From Acinetobacter pragensis (GTDB lineage: Bacteria > Pseudomonadota > Gammaproteobacteria > Pseudomonadales > Moraxellaceae), in the NCBI RefSeq assembly GCF_001605895.1, contig NZ_LUAW01000020.1, positions 826 to 64,825 of the forward strand: DNA of 64,000 nucleotides, given 5' to 3'. The notes beneath the pieces are model-generated. The model had not been told where the DNA came from, ran no database searches, and saw only the letters and a program-made list of their open reading frames with translations. Made by a program: the position numbers and the translations under genes. Positions 1 to 9,370 of the stretch are shown one piece after another. Within the stretch, counting starts at the first letter, position 1. Every line of letters begins with the position of its first letter.

Positions 1-129
1 GGCGTAACCCCTGCAACAAAGCTTAAAACAGTTAAAGTTGAAGCGCCTGCAGAACGTAAAGCTGGCGTACAAGTGAAATCAGTAGATGAGCTTGTAGAAA
101 AATTGAAAAACGAAGCGAAAGTGATCTAA
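1..129 (+). CDS. etfB: Electron transfer flavoprotein subunit beta, C-terminal end (partial)
   Basis: Only the last 42 codons are present; the gene enters from the left edge and stops with TAA at 127-129. The tail is Lys/Glu/Val rich and contains a VDELVEKLKNEAKVI ending, as expected for EtfB, the small subunit of the heterodimeric FAD/AMP protein that passes electrons from acyl-CoA dehydrogenases to ETF-ubiquinone oxidoreductase. The assignment rests mainly on the etfA gene 18 bp downstream on the same strand, since the two are almost always co-transcribed. There is no terminator between them. Confidence 0.85.
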   Translation, partial: GVTPATKLKTVKVEAPAERKAGVQVKSVDELVEKLKNEAKVI

Positions 130-147
130 TACAGAAGGATAAAAATC

Positions 148-1080
148 ATGAGTATTTTAGTTATCGCTGAGCACGACAACAAAGCGCTGAATGGCGCGAC
201 ATTAAACGTTGTTGCTGCAGCGCAAAAAATCGGTGGTGATATCACTGTATTGGTTGCTGGTTCAGGCGCGCAAGCGGTTGCTGACCAAGCGGCTAAAGTT
301 GCTGGCGTAAGCAAAGTACTGCTTGCTGCCGACGCTGCCTACGCAAACCAATTGGCTGAAAACGTAGCTAAATTAGTTGCTTCTATCGGTTCTGGCTATT
401 CGCACATCCTTGCTGCGTCTACAACCACCGGTAAAAACATTCTGCCACGCGCAGCTGCGCTTCTTGATGTCAGCATGATCACAGACATCATTGCAGTTGA
501 TGGCCCTAAAACATTCAAGCGTCCAATCTATGCAGGCAATGCAATTGCAACTGTAGAATCTGCTGAATCAGTTGTCGTTGCAACTGTACGCGGTACAGCA
601 TTTGATCCAGTTGCAAGCGAGGGCGGTTCTGCTGCGGTTGAAGCGCTTGCTTCTACTGGCGATGCTGGTATTTCTAAGTTCATTCACGAAGAAATCGTAA
701 AATCTGAACGTCCAGAATTAACAGCTGCGCGCATTGTTGTATCAGGCGGCCGCGGTGTTGGTTCAGGCGAGAACTACCACACTGTACTTGACCCATTGGC
801 GGACAAACTGGGCGCTGCTCAAGGCGCGTCACGCGCTGCAGTGGATGCAGGCTTTGTACCGAACGACATGCAAGTCGGTCAAACAGGTAAAATTGTTGCG
901 CCTGATTTGTACATCGCTGTGGGTATTTCAGGTGCGATTCAGCACTTGGCGGGTATGAAAGAATCTAAAGTGATCGTTGCGATCAACAAAGATGAAGAAG
1001 CGCCAATTAATGCAGTTGCGGACTACTGGTTGGTCGGTGACTTGAATACTGTGGTTCCAGAGTTAGTATCTAAAATCTAA
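148..1080 (+). CDS. etfA: Electron transfer flavoprotein subunit alpha
   Basis: This 310-residue protein has the normal EtfA length. The N-terminal half is the alpha/beta ETF domain. The C-terminal half is the FAD-binding domain, starting with VVSGGRGVG at about residues 197-205 and continuing through GQTGKIVAPDLYIAVGISG and a VIVAINKDEEAPI segment. With EtfB it accepts electrons from flavin dehydrogenases of fatty-acid and amino-acid oxidation and delivers them to the quinone pool. An AGAAGGA ribosome-binding site lies just before the ATG. It is the second gene of an etfBA operon closed by a hairpin terminator at 1103-1138. Confidence 0.97.
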   Translation: MSILVIAEHDNKALNGATLNVVAAAQKIGGDITVLVAGSGAQAVADQAAKVAGVSKVLLAADAAYANQLAENVAKLVASIGSGYSHILAASTTTGKNILPRAAALLDVSMITDIIAVDGPKTFKRPIYAGNAIATVESAESVVVATVRGTAFDPVASEGGSAAVEALASTGDAGISKFIHEEIVKSERPELTAARIVVSGGRGVGSGENYHTVLDPLADKLGAAQGASRAAVDAGFVPNDMQVGQTGKIVAPDLYIAVGISGAIQHLAGMKESKVIVAINKDEEAPINAVADYWLVGDLNTVVPELVSKI

Positions 1081-1102
1081 TTTCTGAAACTTGAGTTTCA
1101 AG

Positions 1103-1138
1103 AGCCCTTGCGCGGAATATCTGCGTAAGGGCTTTTTT
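1103..1138 (+). terminator. Rho-independent terminator of etfBA
   Basis: An 11-bp stem, AGCCCTTGCGC with GCGTAAGGGCT (one G-T wobble), is followed by a run of six T. It sits 22 bp after the etfA stop codon. Confidence 0.9.
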
Positions 1139-1172
1139 ATGCTAAGAATAAATAAAATATTAATCATAAAAG

Positions 1173-1709
1173 ATGCTTGGTATGCCTTACAGTTTTAAAA
1201 ATCATTATTTAATGTTTGCGCACTATAACCGGTGGGTGAATGCAAAATTATATGCCGCCGTAGAGGATTTGAGCCCTGAACAGCAGCATCGAGACTGCGG
1301 CACTTATTTTAAAAGCATTATTCGCATGATTAACCATTTGTATGTGGGTGATGTGCTTTGGCTGGATCGAATTTGCGGTTCTAAGCCGTCTAGCTATGCG
1401 TTGGATGATGTGCTTTATCCAAATGCGGCAGAGTGCATTCAGGCGCGTACAGCGTTGGATTTGCGCTTGCTGGAATATATCCAGTCCTTAGAGGATTGCG
1501 CATTCACGCAGGACATTCAATATATTCGGCGTGATCAGGTCTATTGTGAGCCTTTAACTGAAATATTAGCGCACGTGTTCAATCACCAAAGCCATCACCG
1601 TGGGCAGCTGCATGGCATGATTTATCAGCTGACCGGGATTTCTCTTGAGCTGGATCTGATTTTTTTCCAAAGAGCGCATGCAGATTTATATCGAATCGAC
1701 CATCTTTAA
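1173..1709 (+). CDS. DinB-family putative metal-dependent protein
   Basis: A 178-residue protein of the DinB/YfiT four-helix-bundle superfamily. The family pattern is visible: an N-terminal FAHYNRWVN segment, a first metal-type His in MINHLYVGD, and a C-terminal HVFNHQSHHRGQL motif carrying the His pair. These three histidines normally bind a divalent metal. Family members include thiol-dependent transferases and damage-inducible proteins of unknown role, so no specific reaction can be assigned. The start is uncertain: ATGs at 1173 and 1182 both lack a good Shine-Dalgarno. It is monocistronic, between the etfA terminator and the gyrA leader. Confidence 0.8.
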   Translation: MLGMPYSFKNHYLMFAHYNRWVNAKLYAAVEDLSPEQQHRDCGTYFKSIIRMINHLYVGDVLWLDRICGSKPSSYALDDVLYPNAAECIQARTALDLRLLEYIQSLEDCAFTQDIQYIRRDQVYCEPLTEILAHVFNHQSHHRGQLHGMIYQLTGISLELDLIFFQRAHADLYRIDHL

Positions 1710-2027
1710 GCGCGGATATAGTCGTGGCTGGAGAAGAAAAGATGGATTGCGGGCGTTCAATTGTTAAGTATTTTTTCTAGCGTTTGGACAGAAAAAAGCC
1801 AATCTGCCGGCAGATTATAATTGAAGCCGTTTTAGCGTGAATTTTAAGCGATGCAAACCCTTAAAATAAGGCGATTAACTTGCCTGATAACGCACAAAAA
1901 TAAGAGTGTTTATGCTATAATTTACGGCTGTATTTTACATTTTGACTCATGCTTTTTGAGTGGAATTTTAGCAAGATTTACGACATATAAATATGAGCAG
2001 AATGAGCTTGTATAATAAGGAGTATGC
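1710..2027 (+). promoter_or_regulatory. Intergenic region with gyrA promoter (extended -10)
   Basis: This 318-bp gap holds no convincing ORF. A TATAAT hexamer at 1916-1921 is preceded by TGC, giving an extended -10 element; no good -35 is seen at 17-bp spacing. Transcription would start near 1928, leaving about 100 nt of leader. A GGAG ribosome-binding site lies 7 bp before the gyrA ATG. The promoter call is inference from sequence only. Confidence 0.5.
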
Positions 2028-5018
2028 ATGAGCGTATCGGAAATTAGACCGATTGCCATTGAGGATGAACTGAAGAGCTCATATCTCGATTATGCGATGA
2101 GCGTGATTGTATCGCGTGCATTGCCAGATGTACGAGATGGTCTCAAGCCGGTTCACCGTCGTGTGCTTTTTGCAATGCACGAATTGGGCAATGACTACAA
2201 CAAAGCTTACAAAAAGTCTGCCCGTGTAGTCGGTGACGTGATCGGTAAATATCACCCGCATGGTGATTCAGCTGTATACGAAACTATTGTCCGTATGGCT
2301 CAAGATTTCAGCTTGCGTTACCAATTGGTTGACGGTCAGGGTAACTTCGGTTCGGTGGACGGGGACAGCGCGGCTGCAATGCGTTATACCGAAGTCCGGA
2401 TGCGTAAGTTAACTCATGAGCTTTTAGCTGATCTAGAAAAAGACACTGTTGAGTGGGAAGATAACTACGACGGCTCTGAACGTATTCCGCAAGTCATGCC
2501 AACGCGCGTGCCAAACTTGCTGATTAACGGTGTAACGGGTATTGCTGTCGGTATGGCGACCAATATGGCGCCGCACAATATGACCGAAGTTGTCAATGCG
2601 TGTCTGGCGTATGCAAATAATCCGAATATCAGCATTGAAGGCTTGATGGAGCATATCTCTGGTCCTGATTTCCCGACAGGCGGTATTATTTATGGCAAAT
2701 CAGGCATTGTGGACGCTTACCGCACCGGTAAAGGTCGTTTGCATATCCGCGGTAAATACCATTTTGAAGAAGACCAGAAGTCTGGCCGCACAACCATTGT
2801 ATTTACTGAAATTCCATATCAAGTCAATAAAGCAAAAACCATTGAGCGTATTGCTGAATTGGTGAAAGAGAAAAAACTGGAAGGGATTTCAGAGCTGCGT
2901 GATGAATCAGACAAAGACGGTATGCGTATCGCCATTGATCTGAAGCGCGGTGAAAATGCTGAAGTTATTGTGAACAACCTGTTCCAAAACACTCAGCTGG
3001 AAAATTCCTTCAGCATCAACATGGTGTGTCTGGACAATGGACAGCCGAAGTTGATGAACCTGAAAGATATCATCGCTGCGTTTATCCGCCACCGTCAAGA
3101 AGTGGTTACGCGCCGGACTATGTTCGAATTGCGCAAAGCGCGTGAACGCGGTCATATTTTGGAAGGCTTAACTGTTGCATTGGCGAACATCGATGCGATC
3201 ATTGAAACCATCAAAACATCTGCGAACCCTGCTGAAGCGCGTGAGCGTTTGCAAGCTGGCGAATGGGCAGGCGGCGGTGTTGTTGCGCTGCTGGAAAAAG
3301 CCGGTGCAGTTTCTGTCCGTCCGGATGAAATTGAAGGTGAAGATCCATCACGTCCATTTGGTTTGACCGGCGAAGTCTACCGCCTGTCACCGACACAAGT
3401 CGGCGCAATCCTAGAGCTGCGCTTACATCGCTTAACGGGCCTTGAACAAGATAAGCTGCAAGCTGAATACTCAGAAATTTTGGCGCAAATTGCTGAATAT
3501 ACTGCAATCTTAAATGACTTCAATTTATTGATGAATGTAATTCGTGAAGAGCTTGCGCTTATTCTTCAGCAGTATGGCGATGCGCGTAAAACATCTATTG
3601 TTGAGTCCCGTATCGACTTCTCCCGCGAAGATTTGATCCCTGAAGAGCAAATGGTGCTGACGGTTTCAAAAACTGGCTATGCGAAAACACAGCCATTATC
3701 CGACTATGCTGCGCAGCGCCGCGGCGGCCGCGGTAAGTCTGCAACATCAATGAAAGAAGATGATTACATTCAGCATCTGATTGTGACATCAAACCATGCG
3801 ACTGTGCTGTGCTTCACCAATGTCGGCAAGGTTTACCGCCTGAAAGTGTATGAAGTGCCGCAAGCCTCTCGCGGTGCGAAAGGCCGTCCGATGGTCAACT
3901 TGCTGCCATTGGATGAAAACGAAACAATTACAGCAATTCTGCCTGTGATTGACGCGCCGAAGAAATTCAAAGAGCGTCTGGCAGACTTTAAAGCCTTCGT
4001 AAAAGCCAATGCGGCGCAGATTCAAAACAATGAAGTGATCAACAGTCACTACGTTGAGCTTGAAGCCGCATTGACTGAGCTGGAAGACGGTGCAGATGAT
4101 ATTTCTGATGCATTGCGGATTCAGTTGAAACAGATTGGCCTAGAGCTTTCAGCAACAGATCTTGATGATGACATCATCAATGATTTCGCGCAGCAAGCAG
4201 AAGCAGTCCGCAAAAACTTCTATGTGTTTATGGCGACTGAATACGGTACGATTAAACGTGTAGAGTTGGAACAGTTCTCCAATGTCCGTTCAAATGGCTT
4301 GCGCGCGATTGAATTGAACGGTGATGATACGCTGATTGGTGTTGCGATCACTGACGGCGAGCAGCAGATTATGCTGTTCTCGAACGAAGGCAAAGCCATC
4401 CGTTTTGCAGAAACTGACGTACGCTCAATGGGCCGTTCTGCCAAAGGCGTACGCGGTATGCGCGTCACGATCGGTGCAGCTGCGCAGGCAGAAGATGCAG
4501 AAGACGCTGACGTTGATTCGGATGACGAAGACGGTTCAGATTCAGCGCTGATCAGCCGTATCGTGTCACTTGTGGTTGTACCGGAAACAGGTGAAGTGCT
4601 TTGCGCGTCTGAAAACGGTTATGGTAAACGTACACCGGTGGATGACTTCCCGACCAAGAAACGCGGCGGTAAAGGTGTGATTGCTATCAAGACCTCAGAG
4701 CGTAACGGTCAATTGGTGGGTGCAGTTGCCATCGATGAAACCAAAGAGCTGATGCTGATTTCTGATGGCGGTACATTGGTGCGTACCCGCGCATCTGAAG
4801 TTGCGCAGACAGGCCGTAATGCGCAAGGCGTGCGCCTGATCCGTTTAGGCAATGAAGAATTGCTTGTGGGAGTGGTTTCAATTGAAGCCGTTGAAGAAGA
4901 TGATGAGCTGCTGGATGATGCATCTTTAGCGGCATCAGCAGAAGCGCCTTCAAATGATGAAATCATTGACGAAAGTACAGAAAATGAATCTGATTTAAAC
5001 GATCCTCAAGAAGACTGA
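2028..5018 (+). CDS. gyrA: DNA gyrase subunit A, with a C-terminal domain insertion
   Basis: The breakage-reunion subunit of DNA gyrase, which with GyrB introduces negative supercoils. The catalytic tyrosine is Tyr120 in [11 protein letters not shown]. The quinolone-resistance region shows Ser81 and Glu85 in [12 protein letters not shown], the residues usual in susceptible Acinetobacter. The GyrA box is QRRGGRGKS. The C-terminal domain has the expected beta-pinwheel blades and a very acidic tail. At 996 residues it is long: GyrA of Acinetobacter and Pseudomonas is, as I recall, about 900-925. The excess maps to a Lys/Glu/Asp-rich insert at about residues 642-729, between the ITAILPV and [10 protein letters not shown] strands, plus an acidic loop near 817-840. 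The reading frame is intact across the insert. Transcribed alone, with a hairpin terminator just after the stop. Confidence 0.97.
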   Translation: MSVSEIRPIAIEDELKSSYLDYAMSVIVSRALPDVRDGLKPVHRRVLFAMHELGNDYNKAYKKSARVVGDVIGKYHPHGDSAVYETIVRMAQDFSLRYQLVDGQGNFGSVDGDSAAAMRYTEVRMRKLTHELLADLEKDTVEWEDNYDGSERIPQVMPTRVPNLLINGVTGIAVGMATNMAPHNMTEVVNACLAYANNPNISIEGLMEHISGPDFPTGGIIYGKSGIVDAYRTGKGRLHIRGKYHFEEDQKSGRTTIVFTEIPYQVNKAKTIERIAELVKEKKLEGISELRDESDKDGMRIAIDLKRGENAEVIVNNLFQNTQLENSFSINMVCLDNGQPKLMNLKDIIAAFIRHRQEVVTRRTMFELRKARERGHILEGLTVALANIDAIIETIKTSANPAEARERLQAGEWAGGGVVALLEKAGAVSVRPDEIEGEDPSRPFGLTGEVYRLSPTQVGAILELRLHRLTGLEQDKLQAEYSEILAQIAEYTAILNDFNLLMNVIREELALILQQYGDARKTSIVESRIDFSREDLIPEEQMVLTVSKTGYAKTQPLSDYAAQRRGGRGKSATSMKEDDYIQHLIVTSNHATVLCFTNVGKVYRLKVYEVPQASRGAKGRPMVNLLPLDENETITAILPVIDAPKKFKERLADFKAFVKANAAQIQNNEVINSHYVELEAALTELEDGADDISDALRIQLKQIGLELSATDLDDDIINDFAQQAEAVRKNFYVFMATEYGTIKRVELEQFSNVRSNGLRAIELNGDDTLIGVAITDGEQQIMLFSNEGKAIRFAETDVRSMGRSAKGVRGMRVTIGAAAQAEDAEDADVDSDDEDGSDSALISRIVSLVVVPETGEVLCASENGYGKRTPVDDFPTKKRGGKGVIAIKTSERNGQLVGAVAIDETKELMLISDGGTLVRTRASEVAQTGRNAQGVRLIRLGNEELLVGVVSIEAVEEDDELLDDASLAASAEAPSNDEIIDESTENESDLNDPQED

Positions 5019-5031
5019 GTTTAAATCAATG

Positions 5032-5059
5032 AAAAAGGGCGCTTCGGCGTCCTTTTTTC
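5032..5059 (+). terminator. Terminator of gyrA
   Basis: The stem AAAAAGGGCGC with GCGTCCTTTTTT around a TTCG loop (one G-T wobble) begins 14 bp after the gyrA stop. An upstream ATG at 5029 reads through this hairpin, which argues against it as the start of the next gene. Confidence 0.88.
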
Positions 5060-5088
5060 TACGTCAGGAACCTATTAGGCGGATAAAC

Positions 5089-5532
5089 ATGATGATGAAA
5101 TTTAAATATGCTGTTTTGGCATCAGTATTGGCCTTGAGCGGCTGCGACAAGCTTGGACAGCAGGCAATGAATGCGATTCCTGACCCGAGCGCGCAGCAGG
5201 CGCAGGCAGCGCAATCGGCTTATGATGACCTGCGCGCGCAAAATTTTGAGCTGCTGATGACACGGCTAGAACCGGAACTTCAGGCGCGTTTCAGCGCCAA
5301 TGAAAAAGAAATGCATAAATTTGCGCGGGGGCTGCCAAAAGAAAATTATAAAACCAAAAAAATTGTTGCGAAGAATGCAGTGAAGGCCACTGGTCAGCCC
5401 AGCAAGTATACGGTGACTTATGAATATGGCTACGATAAAAATTTAGTGCAATATGATGTCAGCTTTGATAAAGCAGGCGGCAGCGCTAAAATTCGTGATT
5501 TAAGCGTGTCGGTATTCGGTGAGAAAATTTAA
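5089..5532 (+). CDS. Small putative lipoprotein of unknown function
   Basis: The start is set at 5089 (MMMKFKYAVL), because an AGGCGG ribosome-binding site lies a few bases upstream and the longer version would translate the gyrA terminator. The 147-residue product has a short basic n-region, a hydrophobic core and the lipobox ALSGC with Cys19, followed by Asp20. By the +2 rule Asp favours inner-membrane retention, although that rule is not firmly shown outside enterics. The rest is a helical Gln/Ala-rich segment and a small mixed domain (about 90-147). I do not recognise a family. It is flanked by terminators on both sides, so it is its own transcription unit. Confidence 0.75.
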   Translation: MMMKFKYAVLASVLALSGCDKLGQQAMNAIPDPSAQQAQAAQSAYDDLRAQNFELLMTRLEPELQARFSANEKEMHKFARGLPKENYKTKKIVAKNAVKATGQPSKYTVTYEYGYDKNLVQYDVSFDKAGGSAKIRDLSVSVFGEKI

Positions 5533-5554
5533 ATAAAATTCTGACTGCACAAAA

Positions 5555-5580
5555 AAGGACGCCGAAGCGTCCTTATTTTT
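5555..5580. terminator. Bidirectional terminator between lipoprotein gene and gltP
   Basis: AAGGACGC and GCGTCCTT flank a CGAA loop, with A-runs on the left and T-runs on the right, so it can end both converging transcripts. Confidence 0.88.
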
Positions 5581-5589
5581 ACAGCTGAA

Positions 5590-6885
5590 TTACAGGGTAT
5601 TATTCAGTTGCGCGTTATAGTTTTTTTGCTTTTCTGTGTCGAACTGGCCTTCCCATTTACTGATCACCAGTACAGCTAAAGCATTGCCGATGACATTCAG
5701 TACAGTGCGCGCCATATCTAAAATACGGTCAATACCGGCAATGAATGCAAGGCCTTCCAGCGGAATGCCGACACTGCCTAAAGTTGCAAGCAAAACAACG
5801 AAAGACACGCCAGGCACGCCGGCAATACCTTTCGATGTAATCATCAGCGTTAAGACCAGAATCACTTGCTGACCTAAGCTCAAATCAATGCCGTACAGCT
5901 GTGCAATGAAAATTGCTGCGATACTTTGATATAGTGTTGATCCATCCAAATTGAATGAATAGCCGATTGGAATCACGAAGCTGGTAATCGGCTTTGGCGC
6001 GCCATAAGCTTCCATTTTTTCCATAATGCGCGGCAGCACAGTCTCTGAGCTGGCAGTTGAATATGACAAGATCAATTCATCTTTCAATATTTTAACAATT
6101 GCCCAAATGCTGAATCCGCAGATTTTGGCGACTAATCCCAATACCACAAAAATGAAGAATAAAATTGCGCCATAGACCAATACCGCCAATTTCACTAAGG
6201 GCAGCAGTGAGCTGAAACCAAAGTTTGCAACCGTTGCCGCGATTAAGCCGAATACACCTAAAGGCGCAAACATCATAATCATGTGGGTCACTTTGAACAT
6301 GGTTTCAGATACGGCATGCAGTACTGTGAGCAGCGGCTGTTTGGTATCTTGGGGTAATGAGCCTAAGCCTATTCCAAACAAGACCGAGAAGAAAATAATC
6401 GGCAGCATTTGCCCGCTGGTCAATGCGGCAAAAAAGTTGGATGGAATTAAAGACAGGATCGTTTGTATTAGGCCGTGCGAATGCTCGCTGACTTCATGCG
6501 TCGTTTCCTGATATTTGGAAATATCGACTTGAGTCAGGGTAGACATATCAATTCCAGCGCCGGGCTGGAACACATTGGCGGCGACTAGGCCCACAATAAT
6601 GGCGATTGTGGTAATGATTTCAAAATACAGAATGGTTTTGAAACCGAGTTTACCGACATTGGAACCGTGGCTTGCATTGGCAATGCCTAGAATCAGCATT
6701 GATACAACCAGCGGGATTACAATCATTTTAATGAGGTTAATAAATATTGAGCCCAGCGGGGTCAATAAATTATTTACTAAGGCATCACGGTATTCGGGAG
6801 AATAATGAAGAATAGAGCCTAAAAGTATACCTAAAATAAGTGCAATTACGATTTGCCATGCAAGGCTCATCTTAATTTTTTTCAT
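5590..6885 (-). CDS. gltP: Dicarboxylate/amino acid:cation symporter, GltP type
   Basis: A 431-residue member of the DAACS (glutamate/aspartate transporter) family. Diagnostic segments include STASSETVLPR (HP1 serine-rich loop), SFVIPIGYSFNLDGSTLYQ (TM7 NMDGT-like region), and a C-terminal IAGIDRILDMARTVLNVIGN that carries the substrate-binding Asp/Arg/Asn set. These match E. coli GltP most closely, suggesting proton-coupled glutamate/aspartate uptake at the inner membrane. The start is placed at 6885 (MKKIKMSL) because a GAGCTGAG site precedes it; the open frame extends 29 codons further without support. Monocistronic, converging on the lipoprotein gene. Confidence 0.9.
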   Translation of the reverse strand: MKKIKMSLAWQIVIALILGILLGSILHYSPEYRDALVNNLLTPLGSIFINLIKMIVIPLVVSMLILGIANASHGSNVGKLGFKTILYFEIITTIAIIVGLVAANVFQPGAGIDMSTLTQVDISKYQETTHEVSEHSHGLIQTILSLIPSNFFAALTSGQMLPIIFFSVLFGIGLGSLPQDTKQPLLTVLHAVSETMFKVTHMIMMFAPLGVFGLIAATVANFGFSSLLPLVKLAVLVYGAILFFIFVVLGLVAKICGFSIWAIVKILKDELILSYSTASSETVLPRIMEKMEAYGAPKPITSFVIPIGYSFNLDGSTLYQSIAAIFIAQLYGIDLSLGQQVILVLTLMITSKGIAGVPGVSFVVLLATLGSVGIPLEGLAFIAGIDRILDMARTVLNVIGNALAVLVISKWEGQFDTEKQKNYNAQLNNTL

Positions 6886-7143
6886 ACTCAGCTCTGAAAA
6901 AACTAAATTAGGGACAAAAAAATATCTGCACGCGCTCTTGCACTGCACCGGAAAAAGGTGAAGGAGAAGCAAGAGAAATTTGGACAGATTGGGTTAAGTC
7001 TATTTTGAAGATATTATGAAAAATGAGCGAACTATTTTTGGGAAATCGCGCTCAATTGGTGTTTATTTTTTCAGTTTTATTTAATAATTCGATTTAAAAT
7101 ATAAAAATAATTTATGCAATGAATAAAAATGACTAATAATTAA

Positions 7144-8241
7144 CTACTGCGGTTTAAGTTTTAATCTATAAAATGCCCAGCTTAAACAAATGGCGCCAAA
7201 AACACTCAAGTAAATTAATTTAGGTACAACTAAATGTGTTGGCACGCCCATTTGGTTGAGTTGAATGAACATTTGAATGCCTTGGGTCGATGGTAAAAAC
7301 TCTCCAAACAATTGCAGCCAGACAGGCATTGCAGCATGCGGCCATGCTGTGCCTGAGAGTAAAAATAGGGGAATGGAGGTGAATACAATCACATGACCAG
7401 CGCGCTCAGGTATATCTAAAAAAGAAGCCAGCAGCATGGCTAGGCCAATCACACAGCCAATGAATATTGGTACAGCAATCAGCATGCCCGCAAAATTTCC
7501 GCCGCGCGGGTAATCGTACAGCCAAAAAGTAAAGCCGAATAAATAAAAGCAGCCCAAACAGCCAATAGTCATGATGGCTGCGAATATGGCCCAAAACTCG
7601 GCGGTTGTTGGCTTCCAGCGGTGCTGCTCACGGTAGTCTGCCAGCAGCATGCATAAACCTAAAACAATTGTCTGATGGATGATCAGCGGCGCTACGGCAG
7701 GGAAAATATAGCTGCCATAGCCGGATAACGTATTAAATAAAGGGATTTGATGAATAGAAAGCGCAGGTGAAAAATGCGAGACATTGCCGAATTTTTCTGC
7801 CTGTTCAGCCAATGCCTGCTCAATGGAGGCTGCAAGGCCTAAGCCAATTTGTTTGGTTTTTAAAAAATTGGCTGCGCTTAAATATAAACCTATACCGCCT
7901 GCTTCACCGCGGCGAATACTGTTGGATAGATTGCTAGGCAGCAGCAAAATACCATCTGCCTGCTGGCGCCGAATCATGCTCTGGGCTTCAGCAAAATTAC
8001 CTGTTACTGCTTTAATTTCGACATTGGGGCTTTTAGAAACTTGTCCAATAATGGCAGAGGTGGCAGCGCTTTGTTCTTCATCCACAATAATTATGGGCAA
8101 AGCCTGCGCTTGCTGTGCTTGATAAGCTGTGGGATAGAAAAAACTGTACATAAAGACGGACAGAATCAGGGTCGTCAATATGGATGAATTGGCGGCGATA
8201 TTTTTAAAAGTTTGAACATAATGTTTGAAAAACTGTCTCAT
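7144..8241 (-). CDS. ABC-2 type transporter permease (YhhJ/YbhR-like), last gene of export operon
   Basis: A 365-residue permease with one TM near residues 17-37, a large periplasmic domain holding a PIIIVDEEQSAATS motif (the VDxDxS signature of this family), and five more TMs at the C-terminus ending in a short basic tail. The start is 8241 (MRQFFKHYV), which overlaps the previous gene by four bases (ATGA), indicating translational coupling. It is the distal gene of the order TolC-like, HlyD, permease, permease. In YhhJ/YbhS-type systems two such permeases pair with an ATPase; none is encoded here. The substrate is unknown; drugs or hydrophobic compounds are the usual guess. Confidence 0.88.
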   Translation of the reverse strand: MRQFFKHYVQTFKNIAANSSILTTLILSVFMYSFFYPTAYQAQQAQALPIIIVDEEQSAATSAIIGQVSKSPNVEIKAVTGNFAEAQSMIRRQQADGILLLPSNLSNSIRRGEAGGIGLYLSAANFLKTKQIGLGLAASIEQALAEQAEKFGNVSHFSPALSIHQIPLFNTLSGYGSYIFPAVAPLIIHQTIVLGLCMLLADYREQHRWKPTTAEFWAIFAAIMTIGCLGCFYLFGFTFWLYDYPRGGNFAGMLIAVPIFIGCVIGLAMLLASFLDIPERAGHVIVFTSIPLFLLSGTAWPHAAMPVWLQLFGEFLPSTQGIQMFIQLNQMGVPTHLVVPKLIYLSVFGAICLSWAFYRLKLKPQ

Positions 8242-9368
8242 GGCTGCATCTCCTTGGCATATTTTTTCAAGAAGATATAAGCCAAAGCAAAATACAGCAC
8301 CGCATAAATCAACAGTACGGCAAAGGGCTGCACAGATGAAGAAAGCGGGCTGCCAATGACCCATTGTTCAGTCTGCAATTTGGCATAAGGCGTATAGGGA
8401 ATAATGTGCGCCCAAAACTTGGTGAACATCGGGGCATTATTCAGAGGCAACGTTACACCGGCAAAACTTAAGGATGAGCCGCCATAAACAGCAATAACAC
8501 CGAATGTTTTAGATAAATTTTGGGTTGCCAATACAATTGCACTGCTGATAAAGGCATAGGCGCTGTAAAATAAGATTTGCGCTGCTAAAATCAGCCAAAG
8601 ATGGCCCGCCACGAACCAGCCGTGAACGCCAATCAGCCAGACCATCCAGAGCCATGTCCAAAAGGTGAAAATTAAAATATAAATCAGATTTTTGCTCATC
8701 AATGCACTGAACAGGCTTTGACCTTGCAGCCATTGCTGAGCGGTTTGAAACTTCAGCTCTTGGCCAACGGAAAATGCCACACAACAGCAGAGCAGTAAAT
8801 GCAAAATTGCGGGAATCATATAAGGTTCTAAATAGAACTCATAATTGAGGCTAGGATTGTACAGCGGAGAAATTTTGACATTCGGTGTTGGGGCATCCAA
8901 GTAGGGGATTTTATTTTCTAAATAATTTTTCCCCATAAACTCAGCCGAGGCTTGCAGCGTGCCTAGCAGCATAGCGGATGAAATGGTATTTCCCACACTG
9001 AAATAGCTTTGGTTAAAGGCAATGCTGATTTCGGCATCTTTGGCTTGAACCATTCGCTGTTCTGCACCTGCAGGAATATGCACATAGCCCCAAATTTTAT
9101 TTTGATTCAGCAGCTGCTCAACTTCGCTTTGACTTTCATTGATTTGAGCAATGCTTAAGGTGCTGCTCAGGCTTAAATGATGCTCAATACTTCTGCTGAG
9201 CTGGCTATGATCCTGGTCAATAATGGCAATCGGCAAGTGCTCGGCTTTGCCGGCTGCAAACATGCTGCAGAACAGCACAATAATAAAAGCAGGCGCCAGC
9301 GTGACAAGGCATAAATCCCATTTATGCTTCAGCAGATAGCGCAGTTCACGCAGCAGGCCTGAGCGCAT
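8238..9368 (-). CDS. ABC-2 type transporter permease (YhhJ/YbhS-like)
   Basis: A 376-residue paralogue of the following permease. One TM lies at about 20-38, followed by PIAIIDQDHSQLSRSIE (the IDxDxS family motif), a large extracytoplasmic domain (to about residue 180), and a five-TM C-terminal block. It starts 2 bp after the HlyD gene stop and overlaps the next permease by four bases. The two permeases are expected to form a heterodimeric inner-membrane channel joined to the HlyD adaptor. Nothing in either protein resembles a Walker A motif, so the ATP-binding component must come from elsewhere if the system is of the ABC type. Confidence 0.88.
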   Translation of the reverse strand: MRSGLLRELRYLLKHKWDLCLVTLAPAFIIVLFCSMFAAGKAEHLPIAIIDQDHSQLSRSIEHHLSLSSTLSIAQINESQSEVEQLLNQNKIWGYVHIPAGAEQRMVQAKDAEISIAFNQSYFSVGNTISSAMLLGTLQASAEFMGKNYLENKIPYLDAPTPNVKISPLYNPSLNYEFYLEPYMIPAILHLLLCCCVAFSVGQELKFQTAQQWLQGQSLFSALMSKNLIYILIFTFWTWLWMVWLIGVHGWFVAGHLWLILAAQILFYSAYAFISSAIVLATQNLSKTFGVIAVYGGSSLSFAGVTLPLNNAPMFTKFWAHIIPYTPYAKLQTEQWVIGSPLSSSVQPFAVLLIYAVLYFALAYIFLKKYAKEMQP

Positions 9369-9370
9369 AT

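Noticed and set aside
2264..2300. Quinolone-resistance mutation in GyrA
   Set aside because: Residues 81 and 85 are Ser and Glu, the usual susceptible state in this genus.
7144..8364. Longer 406-residue version of the distal ABC-2 permease
   Set aside because: The additional 41 N-terminal codons lie inside the preceding permease gene; the ATGA overlap at 8238-8241 gives a natural start.
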